DNA from: Armillaria gallica
Taxonomy: Eukaryota; Basidiomycota; Agaricomycetes; Agaricales; Physalacriaceae
Assembly: GCA_037576215.1 (NCBI GenBank)
Contig: JBANDB010000001.1
Coordinates: 3,162,001 to 3,226,000 of the forward strand
Direction of reading: 5' to 3'
Length of the DNA: 64,000 nt
In this document: positions 54,863-64,000 of the stretch, one piece after another
How positions within the stretch are numbered: the stretch's first letter is position 1
Layout: every line of letters starts with the position of its first letter
Notes under the pieces: generated by a model
The model's input: the letters and a program-made list of their open reading frames with translations, nothing else
Databases searched by the model: none
What the model was told of the DNA's origin: nothing
Program-made: the position numbers and the translations under genes

Positions 54863-57261
54863 TCAGTTATGTAATTTTACCGCACTCTTCCAGAGCTCCT
54901 TGCGCCTGAATGACGATGTTAGCCGTAAACAATATCCACATGCAACGGTGAGCTTACTCCAAAAACTTCTGCAGATGTATATCGAAATCGGTGTCACCCT
55001 CATCATCCAGCGGCTCAGAAATTTTTCGCTCGCATATTTTCGCTTCGAGACCCCCGCTTCTGCCGATAATCATTCGTACGTTCTTCATTCTGTATATCTT
55101 TCCCTGTTCCATCGTCCTCCCTATTGGGAGCGCAGCGTCCCACATCTTGATCTTCAGCACGGTTTCGGCCAGAGACGAAGGCCAGAATTTGGAGCGCATC
55201 GGAATGACCTGATCATTCTTCGTGTAGTCGGTAACATAGAGTTCGTAGTATCTTCCGTTATCAGATTTAGAAAGCACCTAGAAACTTATAAACAGAGTTT
55301 TCTTGGGAAAAAAAAAGTGGAAGTGGAGTACTTCGACTACACAATCAAAGTAACCGTCGAGTACTTTGTGGTCCGCATCGCGGATGAGCTTATGCACCCG
55401 TCGAGCAGAGGGAACCATGCCATGTTCGGGAGTTTCTTCGCCAATTTGGTGGATGGTTCCTGACGCAGCCTGTTTCTTCTCGAGTATTGCGTGCCACCAA
55501 GTGGAGAGTTTGGAGCAATAGTCGATTTCTTGAGGCTGGGCGTTGTGGAAAGGAGAGAACCGAACACCCAAGCCGTTTGGTCCGAGACCTTCATAGAGAG
55601 GAGCGTCGCCTCTGTTATGATCTATCTCGCCTGTTTCCTTCTTGTACACTGCCCACTGAAGCTTATCATGGAATCCTACGGCGCGGGAACGGCCGTTGAA
55701 CTGTGAGATCTGCACCAAATTCAGTCGCGCATACTTACTAATAATGGAACACTGCACTACCTTGATGTCGCGAAGAATGACAATGTCGTTCACCTCAGGG
55801 CGAGGAAGCCAATGCTTATACTTCTTCGTAAAACAGTTGATGCTGAATGCATCTGAATCGTTCCAGGTGCTGTCTTCAGGGGAGCAAAGGCTTGGATCAA
55901 GGATCCTTGTGGTGCAAAACAGTTCTGCAAGTAGTATTAGGCTATTGGCACGAATATAAAGGCCAAAACCGACTTACCTCGGCCATTAGAGGCTAGAGAT
56001 GGTTCGGATACGGACTTGACTATACCTATAACATTGATTAGAGTGTCCTGGACCATCATTGCCGTTTCCCCTAAGGCTACATATTGGGTCTGAGGGGCGA
56101 GAATGATTAGACAGGTCTGATAATACGCCTATCACTTACATAGCCGAAGTCCAACCCAGCGGTCATGGTAAGGCGACCGTCCAGTAGTGAAATGGAGTCA
56201 GGCGAAGACATCCCTAGTGCGGCGAACATCTACTCAGGTGTACGCTTTGGTTTCAAAAATGATATGTTACCTCTGGAATCAGCCATAGTGGACGTCAAGA
56301 TTGGCCTTTTAGAGGTCACACTCGAATATACTCCCGTAGCGGAGGCTGCAGAGGTTGCGCTAACGGAGTCGGCAGCGGATCTAGGCTTCGAGGCAGGTGC
56401 AATGTTGGGCGACAAGGAAGTTGTATCGTTCAATGCGGAAATTCTATCTCGCTGCTGTTGAGCTCTCAGGGCTTTTCTTTGTTTCTTCGTCAATTTCGGG
56501 GGCTCGAGCTTCTCAGTGGCAGTTGTCTCCTGTTTGAGTCTCTTTGCGAGGAAGGGCGGATCGGCCGAGACTGCTGATGCGTGCGAGCGCTTTCCTTGAG
56601 GAAGAGGTGTGGGCGTGTCATATCTAATAAGCTTAGGGGTCTAGGTGCCATGTCAGATGTTTGATGCACTTGAACTCTAAAACTTGCTTACCTGGGGAAT
56701 GGAGAGGTCTGCTTGAGAATCCGGTGGGACACTATGCAAATCGCAATTCTTGTCCATAGAAGCTAGCACAGCTAGTATGAGGCATGAGCAGTATACTCTT
56801 TACAAACCAAAGAAAAACTCACGTCTCCGTAGGAGCCAGGTGTCGATAACGCGACCATTGTTCTTCGCAACCTTCCAGGACTTGACCACTTTCAGACGGA
56901 TGCCCGCTTTGTATTCCAATATATTTCTGTCAATAACCGCCCCCTCCAAGGCCAAATCTAGCTTGTCCATGGAGCACAGTTTCAGCCCCTGCGCAGAGAC
57001 GGCTTTAAAGCACTCTCCTGCAAAGATGACGTCAAACGGCACAGAGCTTTTGGAATCACTACTCGCGTCGATTTTGAAGATCATTTGACAGTTATCTTTT
57101 CTGTCCCAAACCATGGAGACTGTTCCGGATACATATCCAGAAGAATCATCCGGGTTGCTGAGCAGATCAGTAGCGAATCTCTTCAGGGATGGATCGTCGA
57201 AAAGCATCAATCCAGCTGGAGATGTTCTGGGAGTAGTGCGCTCAACAGGTGAGTGCTGCAT
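54863..57261 (-). CDS. POT1: Telomere end-binding protein POT1
   Basis: At least nine exons. The C-terminal half is POT1-like: OB fold 1 (ETAMMVQDTLINVIGIVKSV, TRILDPSL, DAFSINCFTKKYKHWL, VNDIVILRDIKISQFNGRSR, GFHDKLQWAVYK) and OB fold 2 (KVLDGYFDCVVEVLSKSDNG, YYELYVTDYT, LKIKMWDAALPIG, KIYRMKNVRMI), ending ERKELWKSAVKLHN. POT1 binds the telomeric 3' overhang in the shelterin complex and protects chromosome ends. An N-terminal extension (about 190 residues, DLLSNPDDSSGYVSGTVSMVW ... LDLALEGAVIDRNIL) has the strand pattern of a further OB-like fold, followed by a basic linker (LTKKQRKALRAQQQRDRI). Intron 56214-56270 removes a TAG and joins DSRG to MSSPDSISLL. The start is uncertain: 57261 is the first ATG in frame; the frame stays open upstream to about 57400. 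Confidence 0.85.
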
Positions 57262-57399
57262 GACGATTTTGAGGCAGGAAGTGATAACGTCGATAGGGGA
57301 GAATTTGAAATGACGCGATAAATCATGAGACGCGTCAAGGTCACATGACAAGCTCTTGTCAAATCGGGCCGAAAGAGCAGCCAATAGGAAGCACTCATT

Positions 57400-58065
57400 T
57401 AGACCTGTAACCGGTCGTCTTCCATATATGGGAGCAAGCTCACGATATATTCATACACCTTCCTAAATAGATATAGCATCCAAAACGGGAAAGCGCTAGC
57501 AGTCGTACGAGTAGCGATTGCGACTGTGATGCGTCAAAGGCGCGGTGCATTCCTCCAATTTTTACACAGCGTAAGAGATACGTGGCTCTTAAACAATGTC
57601 AACAAGTACTGTTGATGACATCTGATTTTAGCAACACTCAACAGACTCGAAGTCGCCCCAAAAATATGCTCAATAATATTTCCTCGGTCATACCGCTACT
57701 GGTCCACTAGGCGCTAGGTGGAAGGCGGCTATGTACATACTTCTGGCCATCTCTTTAAGGCTGCCGAGCTGAGATGAGGCGGTAGTGATCTGGATAAACC
57801 TTTGCCAAGTGTGTTGTAATAATGAATGAGGATAATGGCACTATCATTAAAAAATCAGAATCAGAGACATCCTACAACGCATCACAGTCGCAATCGCTAC
57901 TCGTACGACTGCTAGCGCTTTCCCGTTTTGGATGCTATATTTATTTAGGAAGGTGCGTGGTCAGCAAAAATGAACCCGCTAAATTAAAACTCAGTTGTAC
58001 AGGTCGTCTTATGAATATATCGTGAGCTTGCTCCCATATATGGAAGACGACCGGTTACAAGTCTA
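57400..58065. mobile_element. Foldback/MITE-like element with long inverted arms and a 5-bp target duplication
   Basis: The left arm (57400-57534) is the reverse complement of the right arm (57877-58065): two blocks of 54 bp (57401-57454 with 58011-58064) and 78 bp (57457-57534 with 57877-57954) match with one mismatch each. The right arm has an extra 56 bp between the blocks that looks like a 50-nt intron (57953-58002, GTGCGT...ACAG). The spacer is 342 bp. Immediately outside the ends is TCATT on both sides (57395-57399, 58066-58070), a probable 5-bp target-site duplication. Ends read TAGAC(C/T)TGTAACCGG. No transposase is inside. It lies exactly between POT1 and the F-box gene and has pushed these divergent genes apart. 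Confidence 0.75.
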
Positions 58066-58127
58066 TCATTGTCCAGCCAATGAGAAGGGCGCTACTCTCC
58101 TCCTCCTCCTTTCTTCCAGCAACCACT

Positions 58128-60596
58128 ATGCCTCACATTAGGAAAAAAATCAAAGCAAATCCTACCACCGAAGAGGACCAGCCAAAGCCATGCCATATTA
58201 CACGTCTTCCCTTTGAGCTTATCGCTGAAGTGCTCCTGTATACCCGGTCACCCAAGGACGTCCTTGCATTGGCTCGATGCAACAAATTTTTCTGCGCAAC
58301 CCTTGTTAGCAAGTCTTCGGATTACATCTGGAGATATACCAGAAACAATTGCAAGCCTGCGCCCCTCCCGGAGCCCTTGCAGATCTTTACGGAAGTGTCG
58401 TATGCTGCATTTGTGTTTGACGAAGGCAAATGCGAGGTGAGATTTCTTTATCATCGCTGGTGTCGATATTCCTCATGGAAAATACAGGAATGTGGGAAAG
58501 TAAGCAAGTTAATGTATGACTCGTTTGCTTTGAGGATTCGCACTTGCTGCCAGGTAAGGTGTTTCTTAAGTAATGATTCACTCTATCGATCCGCTTCTAG
58601 GCCAAATGCCGGAAAGAGTTTTTCAAGTAATCTTTTCCTACTGTCTTAGGGTTATTACTCTGACCTCCTTGCTTAGGACAAAGCTTACTGCTTCCCAAGC
58701 ACAGCCTGAATACCACCGAATTGTCTCGGAATCTCTTCTGGTCCCCGAACACTCTCGTTGCACTCGTAAGCCTTCTCCGTCCCCTTCATCCACCCTGTGC
58801 ACTTACATATATCAGCATCAACTTCATACTTAACTGACGATTTGGGATGTATGTTCTTTTGCGAATTAACCCCCATTTCTGAACTAAAGACCACCCAGGG
58901 CCCAATTGTCGAAGAGTGCATCGCGTCAATGAGTGGATGACGGCCGTGCAAGAGTACCTCGATGCCTCACACTCACCAGAGGACCTGGATGTCGAAATGG
59001 AGGTCGGTCTTGACCACGTCGTTATTATCACCGCACTGAATGTGCACCATAGCGACGGGCGAAATTGGCGCAACGGGTATCATTGATGATGCCCACATTT
59101 TTGGAATTGTTTAAATGGAAGGAGAAGTATGATAAAGCTCGGGCTGCGAATAAGGCATCCAACGATGAGTTGTAAGTGTTATTTCCTCTTCAAAGACATG
59201 GGCTTCATTTTGAAAATTTTCAAGCGCCAGAGCTCTGGCGACAAAGGTTGGGTATAATCATCGGGATCTTATGCAAGCGCCCAGCTACGCCAGACTGCAT
59301 TGGGGCAAGAATACAATTTTAGAGAGAGTAACCGATTCCGGTGCGGTTTTCCCCTATCTTCTTGAATCCCACTCTCATGCAATCGACAGACTACAAGATA
59401 ATCCATGAAGCTGTGGAAGCTGAAATTCTCAAAGTGACCGAGGCCCGGAAACGGTCCAAGCATGAAGCCGATTACAAGCAGTCGCGAGAGCTGGTTGAGA
59501 AACATTACGAACGACTTCGCTGCAAGAAGATTGATGTCCCTTTGCCACCGTTGGCCAGTTTCCGCAAAATCCCTATCATTCGTATTATTCAGACAACTCC
59601 TCCCTCGCCTGAATTTGACGTCGCTAAACAGCTTCAGACAACGCTCGTCGCATCGCTTCTTAAGAGCGAATTGTCTGCTTGGAGAAACCAAGCAAAGGTC
59701 GCGTTAGCGGCCACTCTCGGTTTCGCAAATTGGAAGTCGGCAAGCAGCAAACGCTTGCACCCTGTGGATAGGATCAACGCTCGGTTTCGGTGCAAGAAGT
59801 GTGCTCATATAGAGAACAAGTATAAAGAAGACGGATGTTTTGATTTCTTCGGCGTTTGTTCTCATCAATGCTCAAAGAAATTGCGCGGGAAACAAGAATG
59901 GGATGTCACTCGATTTTTGAAAGACGACAAGGTGAGATATGGTTGTCAGATTGGTTTGGTCTAAGTTTTAATTATCCTTGCAGGCCTGTGCGGCTATCAC
60001 GAAGTTTGCTGATATTACCTCAATTAACACCGAATCGCAAGAGTCTAACCTTGCATTTGAAGCACTTGAAGCGAGTGATGTAAGAGTTTTGTGCAATAGC
60101 TGCACCGCGGCTATTGTATTGCGGCCTTCTGCCATTGTGGGTATTTCCTTCTCGACATCTGAAAGCTGATTAACTGACATTATTGTACCTTCACTTATAG
60201 GCTGGTCATTCTCATCGTCATGATGACATGCAAATGTCTCTTCTCTCAGCCTCATCCCTCGAGAAGCATCCGCTAACGAAGGGCCTTGCTTTGAGGCTCA
60301 TAGGTCCGGAAGACCGGGCGAAGGTATTGCGACAGGACAAGACCTATGGGTGTCGCCATTGTCTTCAGATGCGGACGGCATCGACGGAGAAGTTGATAGA
60401 GGAGTCCGGGAAAGAGTGTATCTTGACATTCAACGGTCTGCGATCCCATTTGAAAACAAAGTAAGTGCTAGTTGAACTTGCCGGAGCGATCAAATTAATG
60501 GAAGCTTTGAACAGGCATAATGTCGCAGACGTTCGAGATGAGGATTTTTACTGTTCCAAGCCCCCGATCTGGAGAGAAGTTGGTGGGGCAACTTGA
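58128..60596 (+). CDS. F-box protein with C-terminal zinc-finger-like Cys clusters
   Basis: About eight to ten exons. The start at 58128 (MPHIRKKIKAN) is used; an in-frame ATG at 58080 is also possible. The F-box is LPFELIAEVLLYTRSPKDVL ALARCNKFF (residues 26-55), followed by IWRYTRNN and a Cys cluster (CEECGK ... CCQAKC). Later exons give VHRVNEWMTAVQEYLD, FLELFKWKEKYDKARAANKA, ALATKVGYNHRDLMQ and DYKIIHEAVEAEILKVTEAR, and then FRCKKC and VLCNSCTAA. The last exons read YGCRHCLQ and FNGLRSHLKTKHNVADV, a C2H2-like finger. This is a mushroom family that combines an F-box with late zinc fingers and is presumed to be an SCF substrate adaptor of unknown target. The middle exons (58590-59190) are the least certain. 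Frames otherwise join and no stop interrupts them. Confidence 0.7.
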
Positions 60597-61145
60597 TTAA
60601 CATCTACATCACGCCGAAGTTATGTTTTTACGTATTTTAATGCATATCATCTTAACCATAGTGCAAAGGTTAAGCCGATTGAATCGCCCGAACCTTTATA
60701 GTCCGATTCTATTAAGATGCGGCTTGTCGGATCGAATGCCTATCATGCAACAGATTCTGATTCACGTTCGTACCCCAATTTGCGTCTTTTTAAGCACGGG
60801 ACCACGCGCTCCGATAGCCCCCAATTTGTAGGCTATTCTTTGACGAAGTGCATGAGCGCCGTTCTTCGTCATACCATTCTACATGGACCACTCTCAAAGA
60901 GTTTCTGAAGTTCATTCAGGTGGCCACCTTTTCAAGTCTGGCCGCGTGAAGTGCTTCCGTCCTCACTTCTCATTTATGTCTCCGGATGAAGGGTACCACC
61001 ATTCATTGCCGGACTTTATCCTGCCTGTAATGCTTGCATCAGATGATAGTGGAAACCCCACGGTCTATAACCCGTGGAACACAGGATGCTGGGTCAGAGT
61101 ATAAGAATAAGAGCGCTTGGCTGATGATGTCTCACATTGTTCGTC
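60597..61145. other. Tandem spacer between F-box/Zn gene and monooxygenase
   Basis: About 550 bp. Open stretches in three frames are short and without domains. The F-box 3' flank and the monooxygenase promoter must lie here. Confidence 0.4.
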
Positions 61146-63221
61146 ATGTCCAACTCATCTTATGCTTTGGATATCGCATCTACTTGGATAGACAACTTCG
61201 CCAAAGCTCTTGCTTCTGGGGAAATCAGCAACGTACTATCGTGCATCCTCCCCGACGGCTGGTTTCGTGACATCCTAGTGTTTACATGGGCTAACCGCTC
61301 CTTACATGGTCATGAGAAGATCTCAGCATACCTAAACAGCGATGGAAACAACAGGGTTATTTCGGCGAAGATCTCCAATATAGCCCTAGATACGAGGGAG
61401 TTTTTGACGCCGGAGTACGCGTCAGTGGCCGGGACGGTCACGTCCGGGTTTTTGTTCAGCACCTCTGTGGGCACAGGACGCGGATATGTGCATCTCTTAC
61501 CTGATGCACAAGGCGTGTGGAAGGCACTGTCCGTGATCATGATGCTCGACGAGCTTTATGGACATCCTGAGGACGGTCCTGAGCTCGGAGTATATGGTGA
61601 ACATACTTTGGCCTGGGAGGAAGTTGACAAGAAACGAAGGGAAGACATCGAAGCGGATCCTCATGTCTTGATAAGTACGTCCGTTTGGTGTATGTTATGT
61701 ATCGGGGTGTTGATGACAAACCTTTTAAAAGTCGGGGCTGGTCAGTCAGGCTTAACCGTCGCAGCTCGTTTCCGTCAGATGAATCTGCCTACACTGGTTG
61801 TAGAATCTAACCCACGTGTGGGTGATAACTGGCGAGCGCGATATCCAACCCTTACTCTGCACACTCCTCGGTCTCATTTCAATCGTGGGTTAAGTGTGTT
61901 CCTTCATTTGCCTGCCACTTACGAAGCATAGTTCTGTATCAGCAATATCCGTCCAATTGGCCGATATACGCGTCGCGTGACAAGGTCGCAAATTGGCTGG
62001 AACACTATACTATCAATCAGGACATGCACGTGTGGACAAACTCTCGACCTACTGGTATTCCCACGTATGATCCTGAAACGAAGAAATGGACCATTGTCAT
62101 CGACCACCAGGGTACTCCTACCACTCTCCATCCTACTCACATTGTCTGCACGACCGGAGTCCTTGGTGCTCCTCGAATACCTGCTATCGAAAACAGGGAT
62201 GTGTTCACGGGACCTGTCCTCCATGCATCGAAGTATGGTGGTGGGAAGTCTTACAAAGGCAAACGAGTTATCGTCGTCGGCGCGGGAAATACCAGCGCCG
62301 ATATATGCCAGGACCTTGTCGTGCAGGGTGCTGAGTCCGTGACCATGGTTCAGCGCTCGTCGACATGTGTTGTCGCGAAGCATCCTGGTGTTACCAACGC
62401 CCTACTCAGCGTATGGCCTGAGGGCGTTCCGTCGGAGATATCCGATTTCAAGTTCTTCTCCATGCCTTTGCCGTTGCGAATAAAAATGGCCAGTGCTCAT
62501 GCTGCGGAGTTGGCGGAGGCTGAACGTGAGATGCATGAGGGTTTGAGGAAGGCAGGTCTCGATGTTAATATGGGCCCGGATGGATCAGGCCAGTTCCCAA
62601 TGGTGTTCCAGCGGTTTGGGGGTTATTGTGAGTCGTATTTTTGATGCATGATGGTGGAGACCAAACCTTCATACGATAATTCTAGGGATTGATGTCGGCT
62701 GCGCAGAGCTCATTATTTCAGGAAGAGTGAAAGTCAAACAAGGTGTCGAGCTCCAGCGATACCTGAGTGATGGTGTCGTTTTCACAGATGGTTCCAAGCT
62801 GGACGCTGATGTTGTGATCTACGCGTGGGTTCCTTTATCAAAATCCATCTAGACCCGTCATCAACGTTGATCGTTCGCAGGACCGGCTATCATAACATCC
62901 GTGATACTATTAAGGGTATGTTCGGTGAAGCTATCATGGAACGTACAAGTCAAATTTGGGGCCTTGACGAGGAGGGTGAATTGAACGGCTGTTTCAAACC
63001 TTCCGGTTATCCTGGCGTGAGCATATCTGCACATCATTGTTCTTCGCTAACTTAGGCATCTCCTAGCTCTGGTTTGGTGGTGGTGATCTAACCATAAGTC
63101 GAATTCTCTCTAAACGCATGGTAAGCCTTACTCCTCTTCGGTTTTATACGCATGCTTATATGCACAATTCATGAAGGGCCTCGAAATGCAAGCCATGCAA
63201 CTTGGTTTGGTAAATCAATAG
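61146..63221 (+). CDS. FAD/NAD(P)H-dependent monooxygenase (FMO/YUCCA-like)
   Basis: Seven exons, ATG at 61146 (MSNSSYALDIASTWIDNF). An N-terminal SnoaL/NTF2-like segment (WFRDILVFTWANRSLHGHEK, about residues 35-150) precedes the flavoprotein core: the FAD Rossmann motif IIGAGQSGLTVAARFRQ, RVGDNWRARYPTLTLHTPR, the NADP Rossmann motif IVVGAGNTSADICQDL, and the FMO-type YATGYHN after intron removal. It ends GLWFGGGDLTISRILSKRM and LEMQAMQLGLVNQ at 63221. This family hydroxylates or oxygenates small molecules with NADPH; plant YUCCA and fungal indole-pyruvate or aldehyde relatives share the layout. The substrate is unknown. All introns have good GT-AG sites and the frame is intact. Confidence 0.87.
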
Positions 63222-63759
63222 AAGCTATACGTCCAAAGGAGGCGAAATTTTCATTCTATGAATCCTCTTTCCTCGATGCTCGTAAAGCAGACAGCTCAGA
63301 CACCTGTACATTAAAATATTTATACATTCTCACTGGCAGCGCACTGCTTTGGGCCCAACATGTGAGATCTGCGATTGCACACAAGTCGGTGATGAAGGTA
63401 TAATATCCACGAAGATTAATGCTAACTCCGCCGTGGTAGAGTGACGGACAGTACCAGAGAAGATTGTGATACTGTCAAAAGCAAACATCGAGAAATGCCA
63501 CCAGATCTTGCCCCCACCCGCTTCCCTCGTAATCCATCTGTAATACCACCAAATGTCGAAGGCTTTCCTTCGCTCTGGACACACCTGCAACCCATTCTGA
63601 AGTCGAGGTAGCACTGAGTCGTCTTGTCAGGCTGACGGATACCATTGGCTGTCATTGCAACGTCCACACTACTTTGTTTTTGGAAAGTTAGACTGACAAA
63701 AGTGTGAGCGTCATCGACTCAACCAATGGAAGAGTATCCACACACCAGCTGGCATTTCA
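63222..63759. other. Convergent spacer with unassigned minus-strand open stretches
   Basis: The minus strand between 63330 and 63667 is open in parts (WWYYRWITREAGGGKIWWHF) with possible splice sites but has no domain I recognise; it may be the remains of a gene. Nothing else is seen. Confidence 0.35.
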
Positions 63760-64000
63760 TCAAAATAGATGTGTCTTCATGAAATAATTATCCTTGGTCT
63801 TGACATGACCAATAGTGACGTGTAACTTCTGGGACCTCTTCAAACGAGGGCAGTTTCTCTGAATCAGTCCCTTTTGGCGTTCACCCTTTTTAAGCGTGGT
63901 CGGCTTCCATACTTTGATGACGACACGGACAGACTGAAGGGCGGGAAATCGACCATCGGTAAGAAGGAGATCGAGGGCTTTCCACGTCGCCCCGGCATCC
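63760..64000 (-). CDS. C-terminal end of an F-box-like protein (partial)
   Basis: An open minus-strand frame enters from the right edge and ends at the TGA at 63760-63762. It reads GATWKALDLLLTDGRFPALQ SVRVVIKVW ... CPRLKRSQKLHVTIGHVKT, the layout of the last 75 residues of mushroom F-box-like proteins (W..LD.LL....FP.L..V.V.I, then a short .L.V.I end). It has no ATG inside the window. Assigned by pattern only. Confidence 0.5.
   Translation of the reverse strand, partial: DAGATWKALDLLLTDGRFPALQSVRVVIKVWKPTTLKKGERQKGLIQRNCPRLKRSQKLHVTIGHVKTKDNYFMKTHLF

Noticed and set aside
56230..56232. In-frame TAG separating the POT1 N-terminal part from its OB folds
   Set aside because: A 57-nt intron (56214-56270) removes it and keeps the frame; a real nonsense change is less likely.
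57423..57425. ATG (MEDDRLQ) as the POT1 start codon
   Set aside because: This ATG lies within the left arm of the foldback element and the same peptide is encoded by the right arm; it belongs to the element and the donor that would follow (GTCTAA) is poor.

Overview
The window is eukaryotic nuclear DNA, almost certainly from an Agaricomycete (Basidiomycota). Nearly every gene is cut by many 45-70 nt GT-AG introns, intergenic spacers are short, and typical mushroom families are present: F-box-like genes, a basidiomycete P450, an NCS1 permease, GH79 and GH5 enzymes, and a seven-helix membrane family of unknown function. Gene models were built by hand from splice signals and reading-frame continuity, so exon borders are inferred.

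Layout. 1-1121: 5' end of a Ty1/copia retrotransposon (LTR, half-tRNA primer site, gag with a stop). 3.8-9.6 kb: F-box-like gene, cytochrome P450, ALY/REF mRNA-export factor. 10.6-17.2 kb: bHLH factor, Ran1-like protein kinase, KEN-box protein. 17.8-22.3 kb: NCS1 permease and a 6-phosphofructo-2-kinase whose phosphatase half lacks its catalytic His, convergent with 85 bp between stops. 22.3-27.4 kb: gene-poor, with a small Cys-rich ORF and a probable mitochondrial protein. 27.4-38.9 kb: two MFS paralogues and two decayed F-box-like paralogues, interleaved with an ELYS-type nucleoporin and a cytosolic GH5 glucanase. 39-49.5 kb: the membrane-protein family (two genes, two relics) around a divergent PITH-domain/mitochondrial uS5 pair. 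50.2-60.6 kb: GH79, SEC20, POT1, and an F-box/zinc-finger gene separated from POT1 by a foldback element. 61.1-64 kb: FAD monooxygenase and the tail of an F-box-like gene.

Most genes are unrelated housekeeping or accessory functions and do not form an obvious biosynthetic cluster or defence system. The most unusual points are a tandemly duplicated, symmetric phase-1 exon module in the N-terminal extension of mitochondrial uS5, a foldback element with a 5-bp target duplication between POT1 and its neighbour, micro-exons of 5 and 10 nt, three GC-AG introns, and single-base frame breaks, mostly losses in homopolymers, in about ten genes. The last pattern may reflect assembly errors rather than biology and affects how every broken gene here should be read.
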